This document shows positions 8,386-17,633 of a DNA stretch of 64,000 nt, one piece after another; the stretch's first letter is position 1; every line of letters starts with the position of its first letter. The DNA comes from Bacteroides fragilis (GTDB lineage Bacteria; Bacteroidota; Bacteroidia; Bacteroidales; Bacteroidaceae). The stretch covers positions 3,720,001 to 3,784,000 of the forward strand of contig NZ_CP018937.1 of NCBI RefSeq assembly GCF_002849695.1, in the 5' to 3' direction. The notes beneath the pieces were generated by a model, which was given only the letters and a program-made list of their open reading frames with translations, was not told the origin of the DNA and did not search any database. Position numbers and translations under genes: made by a program.

Positions 8386-9587
8386 ATTTCTTTAATGATA
8401 TCCGTTATTATCGGTAAATTAGATTTTTTAGAAAAGCGATTCATGGCATATATAAAACCATTATCCCCTTTCTGTTCCATCGCATCTTTACTCCATTGCG
8501 CCATCTCTTTCCATGCCCGTACTAACTCCTCTTCATTTTCCGGACGAACTACTATTCCACACCCAGCATCCTCTATAGCTCTTGCAGTATCGCTCTCCAT
8601 GTCCATAGATCCCAGAATCGTCTTTTTAGAAAACATATATGCAGGTAATTTAGAAGGAATTGAGCTCATCGCTGCCCCTTTTTTGATCGGAAGCAACATC
8701 ACATCCGCCTGATCTTGAATTTCCGGTACTTTCCCATCTGGAACATCCCAAAACTCAATTTCCACATTTGAATAAGTTTTAGCCAATTCCATGCATGCTA
8801 CTTTTCTTGATCCACTCCCAGCGATCACTAAACGTGCTCCCTGAATATTCGCCTTTACAAAACAATGTATCAAAAACTCTACTCCTGCTATTGGACCATT
8901 GTTCCCTAAATACATAAAAGTCAGAGGCCTGTTCTCTTTTTTCATCTGTAGCTTATTATGGTAAGCTATAAATTCATCTTCATTCTGCCAATTTTCAATA
9001 ATTGAAATTTTTGTTGAATCAATCTTTCTTGTCTTCACTAAATACTCCTTCATATTGGCAGATATTGCAAAAATGTAATCTGCATGAGACAATATATATT
9101 TATCAATAGGAAGTAAGGCTCTTTGAAATAACATAGCCCACAATCCGGACGACATTTTATTAATAAACGATTCAGGGTAGATGTCTTGTACATGCATAAT
9201 ACAAGGTATACCGTATTTTGAAGCCGTTTTTACGATAATAGCTTGTGAGAAAAGAGGCCAAGAATTAACATAAATACAAGCTAATTCCAAATGATGAGAT
9301 TGTATGTAATTCCGGCATTTACATCCAAAACTATAACTTTCAAATAATCTACCAAAAACATTCGATTTCGGACATGTATAAGAAGGCAACAGCACTTCTT
9401 GAAAGTTAAGACCAGCACGTTTTTCCCGATTAAAATAAAAACCAAACGGACGAGTCGGTTTAGGGTGCAGAACTGTCACATGTATGCCAAATGCCACCAA
9501 GTCATTAACTATATCTGACGACAATTTAGCCGAAACAACAGGTTCGGGAGGAAAAACTGCAGAAATAATCAGAACAGTAGAATTCAT
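8373..9587 (-). CDS. Glycosyltransferase family 4 (WcaI/WbuB-like)
   Basis: The 404-residue GT-B glycosyltransferase has the N-terminal motif ISAVFPPEPVVSAKLSSDI, the hinge region PLTFMYLGNNGPIAGVEFLI and the donor-site segment AAMSSIPSKLPAYMFSKKTILG. The last replaces the classic EX7E motif, as in the WbuB subgroup. It should add one sugar from a nucleotide donor to the lipid-linked repeat unit on the cytoplasmic face. Donor and linkage are unknown. Confidence 0.85.
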   Translation of the reverse strand: MNSTVLIISAVFPPEPVVSAKLSSDIVNDLVAFGIHVTVLHPKPTRPFGFYFNREKRAGLNFQEVLLPSYTCPKSNVFGRLFESYSFGCKCRNYIQSHHLELACIYVNSWPLFSQAIIVKTASKYGIPCIMHVQDIYPESFINKMSSGLWAMLFQRALLPIDKYILSHADYIFAISANMKEYLVKTRKIDSTKISIIENWQNEDEFIAYHNKLQMKKENRPLTFMYLGNNGPIAGVEFLIHCFVKANIQGARLVIAGSGSRKVACMELAKTYSNVEIEFWDVPDGKVPEIQDQADVMLLPIKKGAAMSSIPSKLPAYMFSKKTILGSMDMESDTARAIEDAGCGIVVRPENEEELVRAWKEMAQWSKDAMEQKGDNGFIYAMNRFSKKSNLPIITDIIKEICIK

Positions 9588-9592
9588 ATTTT

Positions 9593-10813
9593 TTATATTC
9601 CCAGAAGAGATTTATAAAGAGAAATATAATCACTAGATTTACTCTTTTTACTAAAAAAAGTAAGAGCACGTTGATGACATTTTTCAGAATAATTTGTTTT
9701 TCCATGTAATTTAACTGTATTTATCACATCTATAACAGCATTAAAATCCCCAGGAGTAACAATAAAACCAGTTTCTTCAGAGACTATTTCAGGAGTAGCA
9801 GTCGTATTGTAAACTAATGCAGGAGTACCACAAGATAAACTTTCAGCAATAGTCAAACCAAATGTTTCCTCCATAGAAAAACTTATATAAAGATCTGCGG
9901 AAGAATACAATTCTACCATTTGTTGTACATTATCAGTCTTAGAAATACCTATTATGGAAGAAGGCAAACCTACTATTTGTTTGTGAGTAAGTCCTACTAA
10001 TACAATCGCAACATCCTCAGAAATAAATTTCGAAAGTTTTATAAAATCTTGAATTCCTTTTCTTTCCGTCCATTGAGTTGCGACTCCTAAAATCATAAAC
10101 TTCCCATCAACTCCATATTTCTTTTTATTTATAGATGAATGAACAAAAACATCCGTATTCACTCCATTGTATATAGGAACTATCGGATATTTCTTAAGAA
10201 AAGAACCTTTCACTTCATCCGCTAACCACTTTGAAACAGGTACAATAACCAACTTTTTTCTATCCAAAGAAGTAAATGCTTCATTTTTATTCCTAAAATT
10301 ATGTTTTGACCTATCCCATAAAACACTCTGTGGATAGGAAGTAGAAACAGGACAATGGCTACATTCAGTCTTCCATTTTTCACAATTTACAGATGTATAA
10401 TAGACACAATGTCCAGTATATGCCCAACAATCATGCATTGTCCATACTACAGGAATATTCGATTCTGACAGGAATTTAAACAACACTTTATAATTCAAAT
10501 AATAACCATGAATTACATGAAGATGAATAATGTCCGGATGTATTTCACCTATTTTCTTAATTAACCTCTCTGTAGCTCTTTTCGACCCTAGACCATGTCT
10601 ATCGAACAATCGAGTTTGCAAACCATGAAATCTCAAATCCCAATTGGTCCCTATTTTTATCAAATTTGACTGACTTGGACATTTATTACGTCCATAAGCA
10701 ATATAGCTGTCCCAACCTAATGAAATTGCTTTTTGACCAATCTCCTCAACAATACGACCGGTCGAACCACTATTCACCACAACATTTATTTGTAAAAGAA
10801 CAGGCATATTCAT
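9593..10813 (-). CDS. Glycosyltransferase family 4 (WcaC-like)
   Basis: The 406-residue protein opens with INVVVNSGSTGRIVEEIG, the acceptor-side loop of this GT4 subgroup, followed by VVWTMHDCWAYTGHC with clustered cysteines (residues about 125-160). The catalytic EX7E is EETFGLTIAESLSCG in the C-terminal domain. It builds the capsule repeat unit in the cytoplasm; sugar specificity is not visible. It lies 5 bases upstream of the next GT4 gene in the operon. Confidence 0.88.
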   Translation of the reverse strand: MNMPVLLQINVVVNSGSTGRIVEEIGQKAISLGWDSYIAYGRNKCPSQSNLIKIGTNWDLRFHGLQTRLFDRHGLGSKRATERLIKKIGEIHPDIIHLHVIHGYYLNYKVLFKFLSESNIPVVWTMHDCWAYTGHCVYYTSVNCEKWKTECSHCPVSTSYPQSVLWDRSKHNFRNKNEAFTSLDRKKLVIVPVSKWLADEVKGSFLKKYPIVPIYNGVNTDVFVHSSINKKKYGVDGKFMILGVATQWTERKGIQDFIKLSKFISEDVAIVLVGLTHKQIVGLPSSIIGISKTDNVQQMVELYSSADLYISFSMEETFGLTIAESLSCGTPALVYNTTATPEIVSEETGFIVTPGDFNAVIDVINTVKLHGKTNYSEKCHQRALTFFSKKSKSSDYISLYKSLLGI

Positions 10814-10839
10814 TTTTTTAGGTAAGTAATCGTTCCTTC

Positions 10840-11790
10840 TTAAATCATTTCGGATTCCAAAGAGTATACTCTTTGGAAAGGGACATTATTCAATAAAGAG
10901 GCATATTCCGGAAAAGCAGACGGATACATCTGATCCAAAATAACAGAATAGGTATACTTAGCTTCACTTATTAAAAAGAAATCAACAAATGTTTTTAAGA
11001 ACACATCATCTGTTTCACAGAAATCAATATGTCCGATTGTCCCAGGAATTATCGTATAACCACATTCTCCACATTTTTCTATAAATTTAGATGAATCTGA
11101 AAAGATAAGAAACTTCATGTCCTGATGTTTGTTTTGTATCTGATTTAGCATAGACAAGCAATCACTTATCATCTTTTTTTGTCCATTCTGATCTAAAACA
11201 TTGCCATTTACATCCCTAAAATCACCCAATAATTGTTGAAATCTAAAATGTACAGCAACATAATTATCAAGACAAAAAAGATTTTTTACATATTCAATTT
11301 TTCCCTTAACCATTTCCGAAGGTTTAAATAATATCTTAAATAATTCCCCAAATGAAAAATCAGTTTTATAACAAGCATTTAGCTGAGAAATTAAATTAAA
11401 ATTTGAATAGATCAACAAAGAGCGTTTCCCTTTATAGCTGAATAATCGTTCTCCATCCATTTCACCGATTAAATAGAGTGTTCTGAACTGATAAATAGGA
11501 TATCTATCTAAAATAATTTCCCAATTGTATTCATTAGGAATCAAATATTTGTTGAGATCAAACGGGAATGTACAATTAATATAAAAACGTTTGTCGGTTA
11601 CGATTGAAAAATGAAACAAAGAAATAATCCCTTTCAATCGATCCACCAGTCCTCCACATTTCGGTACAGAGTTATCAGATACGGCTATAACAGATTGTTC
11701 TGTAACAATATGACCAAGAGTTATGAATGAATATTTTCTTAAGCACCATAATTCCCATATTCTATTTTTAAACAAACGGTCAAAAAACAT
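10840..11790 (-). CDS. Putative O-fucosyltransferase-like GT-B glycosyltransferase
   Basis: I do not recognise this 316-residue protein with certainty. Two segments suggest the GT11/GT23/O-fucosyltransferase superfamily. KCGGLVDRLKGIISLFHF near residue 45 resembles the G-G-xxNRLxGxxS loop, and VAVHFRFQQLLGDF near residue 180 resembles the GDP-sugar binding HxRxxD motif, although the Asp is displaced. A later segment (FLIFSDSSKFIEKC) is also typical of the region after that motif. There is no signal peptide or membrane span. Position inside the capsule operon supports a role in repeat-unit assembly, possibly adding a GDP-linked 6-deoxy sugar. An unrelated enzyme is possible. Confidence 0.55.
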   Translation of the reverse strand: MFFDRLFKNRIWELWCLRKYSFITLGHIVTEQSVIAVSDNSVPKCGGLVDRLKGIISLFHFSIVTDKRFYINCTFPFDLNKYLIPNEYNWEIILDRYPIYQFRTLYLIGEMDGERLFSYKGKRSLLIYSNFNLISQLNACYKTDFSFGELFKILFKPSEMVKGKIEYVKNLFCLDNYVAVHFRFQQLLGDFRDVNGNVLDQNGQKKMISDCLSMLNQIQNKHQDMKFLIFSDSSKFIEKCGECGYTIIPGTIGHIDFCETDDVFLKTFVDFFLISEAKYTYSVILDQMYPSAFPEYASLLNNVPFQRVYSLESEMI

Positions 11791-11803
11791 AACAGCTTAA
11801 AAA

Positions 11804-12868
11804 TTATAAATGATTTAATAAGTGAATCAACTCGGTTGATTGGTTCTCTACAGCAAAAAAATTAGCCCTATCTACCAGTTTTTTTTGATCAATAGGTAGT
11901 GCTACTGCTTTTTCCATTAACTCAGCAAATTCAATAGGATTATCAAACCGCTTTGTTAAATATCCATATTCTCCACCAGACAATAGATCAATAGCTCCAC
12001 AAGTAGGCGTTGAAACCACCGTCTTTCCCAAAGCAAAAGCTTCAATGATCACAGTGGGTAATGCCTCTGAAATAGAAGTTAACGTGATAAGCATAGATTT
12101 AGCCATTAAAGAGTACGGATTAGCCAATGGACCTGTAAATAGAATTTCTTTGTCCAATCCGAGACTCTCTACGTAATTCACCAAATCCTCTTTTTCTTCT
12201 CCGTCACCAACAATCACTAAATTTGTATCCTTTAATCGTTCTCGTAAAATCCCAAAAGCATCTATTAACAGTTTCAAGTTTTTCACCTTGCTTAACCTTC
12301 CTACAAATATTATATAGGGATGATCCAGATTATTACACGGTTCATTAGAAGAATTTATCACATAATTAATATCTACCGGATTATAGATGGTAGTACACAA
12401 ACTTTTCCTGACTCCTAAAGATTCCAAATGCGCTGTAATACCATTTGATACAGATAATACACCATCCGCCATATTATAAAAATATTTTATTAGAATCCGA
12501 GAAAGAGTATGATTTACTTCAACATTAAAGTAACTATGATGAGAAATTAATATTTTACTACGTTTAAAAGTAAGCAAAGAGGAAATTATGCAATATATAT
12601 TAGGATAATCTCCTCCAGTCACCAACACGTTAGGAGAATATTTTATTACATTTTTCATCAACCTCCATAAGGAAGCTCTTAACCTGATATTACCAAGAGA
12701 AATTTTTACTACATATGAATTAAATAAACTATAATCAAAGTGATCATTCCCGAAGACATAATACACTTTATATCCACTTATTGCCAAGTAATTAGCATAA
12801 GTAGCGAACACTTTCTCTATTCCTCCTATTTGCAGACTTGGAGTAAAAAACATTATCTTTTTTTGCAT
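11804..12868 (-). CDS. Glycosyltransferase family 4
   Basis: The 354-residue GT-B protein has an N-terminal acceptor domain starting FFTPSLQIGGIEKVFATYANYL. Its C-terminal GT4 domain begins HPYIIFVGRLSKVKNLKLLIDAF and contains the EX7E motif SEALPTVIIEAFALGK. It transfers a sugar to the growing capsule unit with retention of configuration, as expected for the family. Its start lies 77 bases inside the 3' end of the polymerase gene, a long overlap that points to translational coupling. Confidence 0.9.
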   Translation of the reverse strand: MQKKIMFFTPSLQIGGIEKVFATYANYLAISGYKVYYVFGNDHFDYSLFNSYVVKISLGNIRLRASLWRLMKNVIKYSPNVLVTGGDYPNIYCIISSLLTFKRSKILISHHSYFNVEVNHTLSRILIKYFYNMADGVLSVSNGITAHLESLGVRKSLCTTIYNPVDINYVINSSNEPCNNLDHPYIIFVGRLSKVKNLKLLIDAFGILRERLKDTNLVIVGDGEEKEDLVNYVESLGLDKEILFTGPLANPYSLMAKSMLITLTSISEALPTVIIEAFALGKTVVSTPTCGAIDLLSGGEYGYLTKRFDNPIEFAELMEKAVALPIDQKKLVDRANFFAVENQSTELIHLLNHL

Positions 12869-14192
12869 AACAATTCCAATATAGTTTATTTAAATAAGCA
12901 ATAATCAAACTCCAAATTATAATCCTTAAAGGATAAGTAGCCTCTGCACGCACCCAGAAAACAGCATGTGCCATCAATGCCGAGTAGATAATATACGAAT
13001 AATATACGTTTAGTTGAAGCTGCATTTGGATACGATTTACAAATTTTCCTAAACCCCAAAAGAATAGGAGAATACCTACCAAACCAAAAGAAAGATATAT
13101 ATCAGCTTGGAGCATAGTTCCCAACCCAACTGAGGGATTATCCCCTAATGTATATCTGGTAAATAGAGTGGCAGAACCGGTATTTTTAGAATCAAGCCCC
13201 ACTAAATTTAAAAAGCGTTCTAGAGACGGGATCACTCCTATAACCCCTCCAGACATACTATATCCATATGTAAATCCGGTTTTATCGACCACCTCAAAAA
13301 CCAAAAAATTACTCCTTGAGGGTATGACAATATCACTAATTACAGACGCAGAATTAATGATAATATTTTCATCAATAGTTTTTCCCGTTCTATTAATTTG
13401 TATAAACCACATAGAAAAAAATCCTATGATTGCCAACAGAATAAAACGAGAAAAACTAATTTGATAATAAAAATAAAAAAGGAAAAAAGAAGTCGGCAAT
13501 AAAATTTGCATGGCAAATGTTCGATTCCCGGCATAAAGCATTAAGAAGGAAAGCGTAACACAAACCAACAAGAATAGTTTGTTCGGTTTTTTCCTACAAG
13601 CCCGTAGATTATAAAATTCTGTACCAATGGTAGCGATAAGGGTCGCTTGGAGCAAAGATTGTAATTGATTGATAGGTCCACTCAATTCCGCATTGGCAGA
13701 TTTACCGTACATAGCTTGATAATAAGAAACCCCTCCAGAACAAATAAATAGTACAAACAGTAGGCAAGATAAAAAAATCAGGAGTCGATTATTTACATAT
13801 ATTACTCGGCTTGCCGTTTCCTCTTTTTTCGTCAAAGAGACACTACCTAATAAATAACAATTAATGGCAATTAATGAAATTGAAACAGCATGCGAAATCG
13901 TATCTACATTAAAAGAAAATCCAAAAAAATATATGAATGGAAAAGAAGGTTCATACAAAAAGACAGGATAAGCAAAAGCTGCCAAACTGAAAACAAATAA
14001 AAACAAGGTATCAAAATCAAAATAATTTTTTTTCTTTTTAATCTTAAAATACAAATATATATCCACACAAAAGAGAAGAAATAAAAAAAGAATATAGCCA
14101 AAAGAATAGTAATTAGGACAATATAAATACTGAATAAAAGACAGTAGTGAAAAGAATAAAAAAAGTTTTTTTATTAAGTTCTTTCTAAACAT
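12792..14192 (-). CDS. wzy: O-antigen/capsule polymerase, Wzy-like
   Basis: The 466-residue, very hydrophobic protein has about ten to twelve membrane spans and a larger periplasmic loop between about residues 265 and 350 (ASVISDIVIPSRSNFLVFEVVDKTG...). Wzy proteins share little sequence, so the call rests on topology, size and being the only polytopic protein of the locus besides the flippase. It would polymerise repeat units at the periplasmic face. The gene is strikingly AT-rich, in line with lateral exchange of central capsule genes. Confidence 0.78.
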   Translation of the reverse strand: MFRKNLIKKLFLFFSLLSFIQYLYCPNYYSFGYILFLFLLFCVDIYLYFKIKKKKNYFDFDTLFLFVFSLAAFAYPVFLYEPSFPFIYFFGFSFNVDTISHAVSISLIAINCYLLGSVSLTKKEETASRVIYVNNRLLIFLSCLLFVLFICSGGVSYYQAMYGKSANAELSGPINQLQSLLQATLIATIGTEFYNLRACRKKPNKLFLLVCVTLSFLMLYAGNRTFAMQILLPTSFFLFYFYYQISFSRFILLAIIGFFSMWFIQINRTGKTIDENIIINSASVISDIVIPSRSNFLVFEVVDKTGFTYGYSMSGGVIGVIPSLERFLNLVGLDSKNTGSATLFTRYTLGDNPSVGLGTMLQADIYLSFGLVGILLFFWGLGKFVNRIQMQLQLNVYYSYIIYSALMAHAVFWVRAEATYPLRIIIWSLIIAYLNKLYWNCYAKKDNVFYSKSANRRNRESVRYLC

Positions 14193-14223
14193 TTTTACAT
14201 AATATAAGGATTAAACCAATATC

Positions 14224-15243
14224 CTATTTTTTCAACAAGTGCCTTATTAAATCAATCCAATACTTATTTTTCAAGAAAAGAATCAGTTTAAAGTAACGAT
14301 CATGAAAAATAAGAGATGGCTTATCAGCATTCAGATATGCTGAAAACCGATATTTAAATAGAATTTCATCCACATCCGCTATCGATTCTGGAAACAGATC
14401 AGCCAATATATGGTGTATTTTTTCAAGCCAAGAAAGTTTCTGATTAAGCAAGCATACTTCTCCCTTTTTGTTTTCACAGATCATATTATGGATCGAAATT
14501 TCTCCTATAGTTATGTTAGGTACTAATGATAGCAGCAGTTGCTTTCTTACCAAATCAGCGACCTTAACTTGTTCTTTTTTATTCTTACAACTTATTTGTT
14601 GTTTGGAGATACGATAACTCAATAAATACTTAGGAATATTACTAAAAACAGCCCCCCGGATGAGCAGATCTCCCCACAGGAAAAAATCTTGGGATTTTTT
14701 CATTTCTTCATTATAGCATACAGATTGACCCTGGATCGTATGCTTCATCATTACCGAAGGATGAACTATTGGATTCTCAAACAAAGAATTGATGAGGATA
14801 CCACGATTAGAAACAGGGAAAGAGACAAACTTCTTTGAATAAAAATGGACATTTCCAAACAATTTCGCAAATGATCCGCAAACATCTACAGATGGATGTT
14901 GATTTAAAAAGTTATACTGAATTTCCAAGCGCCTAACATCACTTATATCATCAGCATCCATCCGAGCTACATATCGTCCTTTTGCGACGGAAAGTCCTCT
15001 ATTCAAAGACTTTGTCAAGCCTATATTGGTTTCATTTTGAATAAGGCGAATTCTTCTGTCTTGCTTGATCAATTCTTTAAAAAATAATCTGACATCCGTT
15101 CTATTAGGATGGTCTATAAGGATGATAAACTCAAAATTTGTAAAAGTTTGCTGAAGAATAGAATAAACAGAATCCTTAATCCAATCTATCGGTTCTTCAT
15201 ATATACTCATCAAAACAGAAACATCCACATTCTCTTCGCCCAT
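14224..15243 (-). CDS. Glycosyltransferase family 2
   Basis: The protein is a GT-A family 2 enzyme: VSVLMSIYEEPIDWIKDSVYSILQQT opens the nucleotide-binding fold, NIGLTKSLNRGL follows, and YVARMDADDIS carries the metal-binding DxDD. I start it at ATG 15243 (339 residues), which has GAGG at a good distance upstream; an in-frame TTG at 15264 would overlap the upstream gene by 16 bases. It inverts configuration and adds one sugar to the repeat unit. The donor may be the UDP-uronic acid made by the two genes just upstream, but this is only a guess from proximity. Confidence 0.9.
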   Translation of the reverse strand: MGEENVDVSVLMSIYEEPIDWIKDSVYSILQQTFTNFEFIILIDHPNRTDVRLFFKELIKQDRRIRLIQNETNIGLTKSLNRGLSVAKGRYVARMDADDISDVRRLEIQYNFLNQHPSVDVCGSFAKLFGNVHFYSKKFVSFPVSNRGILINSLFENPIVHPSVMMKHTIQGQSVCYNEEMKKSQDFFLWGDLLIRGAVFSNIPKYLLSYRISKQQISCKNKKEQVKVADLVRKQLLLSLVPNITIGEISIHNMICENKKGEVCLLNQKLSWLEKIHHILADLFPESIADVDEILFKYRFSAYLNADKPSLIFHDRYFKLILFLKNKYWIDLIRHLLKK

Positions 15244-15248
15244 AACCT

Positions 15249-16577
15249 CTATTTTCCAATGCAATAATAAGTGATACCCAAAGCTACTAATTCTTTTTCA
15301 TCATAGATATTTCGTCCGTCAATTACAACAGCCTGCTTCATCGTCTTTTTCAGTACTCCCCAACTCGGCACACGGAATTCTTTCCATTCCGTTACAAGTA
15401 ATAAGGCATCCGCATCTAATATGGCATCATACATATCTGTAGCATATTTCACTTTATTACCTATGATCAATTTACATCCGTCCATCGCAATCGGATCATA
15501 AACTTTCACCATTGCATCTGCCTTAATCAGCATATTAATCAGCACCAAGGCAGGAGCTTCACGCAGATCATCCGTCTCCGGCTTAAAAGACAATCCCCAT
15601 ACAGCCACTTGTTTTCCAGCTATATCACCATTAAAATATTTTAATAATTTCTCATAAAGGATACACTTCTGAAATTCATTCACCTCTTCAACAGCCTTTA
15701 AAACACGCATCGAATAACCATTCTTCTCAGCAATCTTTATCAAAGCTTTTACATCTTTTGGAAAACAAGATCCACCATATCCACAACCCGGATAAAGGAA
15801 TTTACTACCAATACGAGTATCAGCACCTATCCCCTTACGAACCATATTCACATCAGCTCCCACAAGTTCACACAGGTTGGCTATATCGTTCATAAAACTA
15901 ATACGGGTAGCTAACATAGAATTGGCAGCATATTTTATCATCTCAGCACTGGGGATATCCGTAAATATCAATCGATAATTATTCATCATAAAAGGCTTAT
16001 AAAGACGTTCCATTATTTCCTTAGCCCTTTCTGATTCAACCCCCACCACTACACGGTCAGGTTTCATAAAGTCATTTACCGCATCACCTTCTTTTAAAAA
16101 TTCAGGATTGGACGCTACATCAAACTCTATCTGGACTTTTCGTCGATCAAGCTCCCTTTGAATTGTATCTTTCACCTTTTGGGCCGTTCCGACCGGAACA
16201 GTGCTTTTAGTTACCACCAATATATATTTATTCATATTACGACCAATCGTACGCGCCACTTCTAATACATATTGTAAATCGGCACTACCATCCTCTTCTG
16301 GCGGAGTTCCTACAGCGCAGAATACTACTTCAACATCCTCCAAACACGTTTTTAAATCAACCGAAAACTTCAGCCGCCCGGCTTTATAATTGCGAGATAC
16401 CATATCTTCTAATCCCGGTTCATAAATAGGAATAATACCTTTCTTCAGATTCTCAATCTTGCGATCTTGTATATCTACACAAATAACATCTACACCCATC
16501 TCAGAAAAACAAGTGCCAGTTACCAAACCGACATAACCGGTACCAACGATTGCTATTTTCATTTTATTTAATTGCAT
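15249..16577 (-). CDS. UDP-glucose 6-dehydrogenase
   Basis: The 442-residue protein oxidises UDP-glucose to UDP-glucuronate with two NAD+. The N-terminal Rossmann motif is VGTGYVGLVTG and the catalytic cysteine lies in PGCGYGGSCFPKD near residue 265. The length is normal for the Ugd family; UDP-ManNAc or UDP-GalNAc dehydrogenases are alternatives that cannot be excluded. The ATG at 16577 overlaps the stop of the epimerase gene as TAATG; a second ATG at 16562 (MKIAIVGTGYVG) is also possible. With the epimerase next to it, the pair would supply UDP-GlcA and UDP-GalA. Confidence 0.9.
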   Translation of the reverse strand: MQLNKMKIAIVGTGYVGLVTGTCFSEMGVDVICVDIQDRKIENLKKGIIPIYEPGLEDMVSRNYKAGRLKFSVDLKTCLEDVEVVFCAVGTPPEEDGSADLQYVLEVARTIGRNMNKYILVVTKSTVPVGTAQKVKDTIQRELDRRKVQIEFDVASNPEFLKEGDAVNDFMKPDRVVVGVESERAKEIMERLYKPFMMNNYRLIFTDIPSAEMIKYAANSMLATRISFMNDIANLCELVGADVNMVRKGIGADTRIGSKFLYPGCGYGGSCFPKDVKALIKIAEKNGYSMRVLKAVEEVNEFQKCILYEKLLKYFNGDIAGKQVAVWGLSFKPETDDLREAPALVLINMLIKADAMVKVYDPIAMDGCKLIIGNKVKYATDMYDAILDADALLLVTEWKEFRVPSWGVLKKTMKQAVVIDGRNIYDEKELVALGITYYCIGK

Positions 16578-17629
16578 TACAGTTTATAATAAGAGCGATA
16601 CCATTCGATGGTTTCTTTCACTCCCTCTTTTATTGACTTATTAGGCTTAAATCCCAACTCTTCTTGCAAAGAAGTAGTATCTGCATTGGTTTGATAAATA
16701 TCTCCCGATTGCATGGGTAGATAAATCTTCTCTGCTGAATATCCAATCATATCCTCTATCGCCTGAATGAAATCCGTCAATTTTACCGGATACGAATTAC
16801 CTATATTATAAATTTTGTAAGGAGCAGTAGAAGAACTTGGATTGGGATGCTCTGCACACCAACAAGGATCAGGCATTGGAATGTGATCTATCACGCGAAG
16901 GACTCCTTCAACAATATCATCGATATAAGTAAAATCACGAAGCATATCTCCGTTATTGAAAACTTTTATCGAACGGTTGTGCAACATCGCATCCGCAAAA
17001 AGGAAAGGAGACATATCCGGACGCCCCCAAGGGCCATAAACGGTGAAAAAGCGTAATCCGGTAGTAGGGATACCATATAAATAACTATACGTATGCGCCA
17101 TTAATTCATCCGACTTTTTCGTTGCGGCATACAGACTGATCGGATGGGCAATGCCATCCTTTTCCGAAAAAGGTACTTTACCGTTTAAGCCATACACACT
17201 GCTCGAACTGGCATAAACCAAGTGTTTCACCCCATTATGTCGGCAACCTTCCAAGACATTTAAAAAGCCGTTTACATTACTTTCGACATATGCATAAGGA
17301 TTTTCGATAGAATAACGTACCCCTGCCTGTGCAGCTAGATTTACAACCCTATCAAAATGCTCATTAGCGAAGAGCATCTGCATAGCCTGCCTGTCTTCCA
17401 GATTCATCCGAATAAAACGAAAGTTTTGATAAGTATCACTTTGTACGAATTTATACCAATCAACACTTTCACGATTTATAGTTAAAGTAGCCAAGCGGTC
17501 ATACTTTAAATCTACCTCATAATAGGTGTTGATATTATCTAATCCTACTACTTCATCACCACGCAATAAAAGTTCCCTACATACAAAAGAACCAATAAAT
17601 CCAGCAGCTCCTGTTACTAATACTCTCAT
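16577..17629 (-). CDS. NAD-dependent epimerase, UDP-glucuronate 4-epimerase type
   Basis: The 350-residue short-chain dehydrogenase has the Rossmann motif VTGAAGFIGSFVCREL and the catalytic SSSSVYG...YAATKKSDE (YxxxK). LRFFTVYGPWGRPDMSPFLFADAM is characteristic of UDP-glucuronate 4-epimerases (CapI type). The start is set at ATG 17629; the upstream in-frame start would be TTG within the previous gene. It would interconvert UDP-GlcA and UDP-GalA and directly precedes the UDP-glucose dehydrogenase, which makes that substrate. So the capsule probably contains galacturonic acid or a derivative. Confidence 0.88.
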   Translation of the reverse strand: MRVLVTGAAGFIGSFVCRELLLRGDEVVGLDNINTYYEVDLKYDRLATLTINRESVDWYKFVQSDTYQNFRFIRMNLEDRQAMQMLFANEHFDRVVNLAAQAGVRYSIENPYAYVESNVNGFLNVLEGCRHNGVKHLVYASSSSVYGLNGKVPFSEKDGIAHPISLYAATKKSDELMAHTYSYLYGIPTTGLRFFTVYGPWGRPDMSPFLFADAMLHNRSIKVFNNGDMLRDFTYIDDIVEGVLRVIDHIPMPDPCWCAEHPNPSSSTAPYKIYNIGNSYPVKLTDFIQAIEDMIGYSAEKIYLPMQSGDIYQTNADTTSLQEELGFKPNKSIKEGVKETIEWYRSYYKL

Positions 17630-17633
17630 ATTT

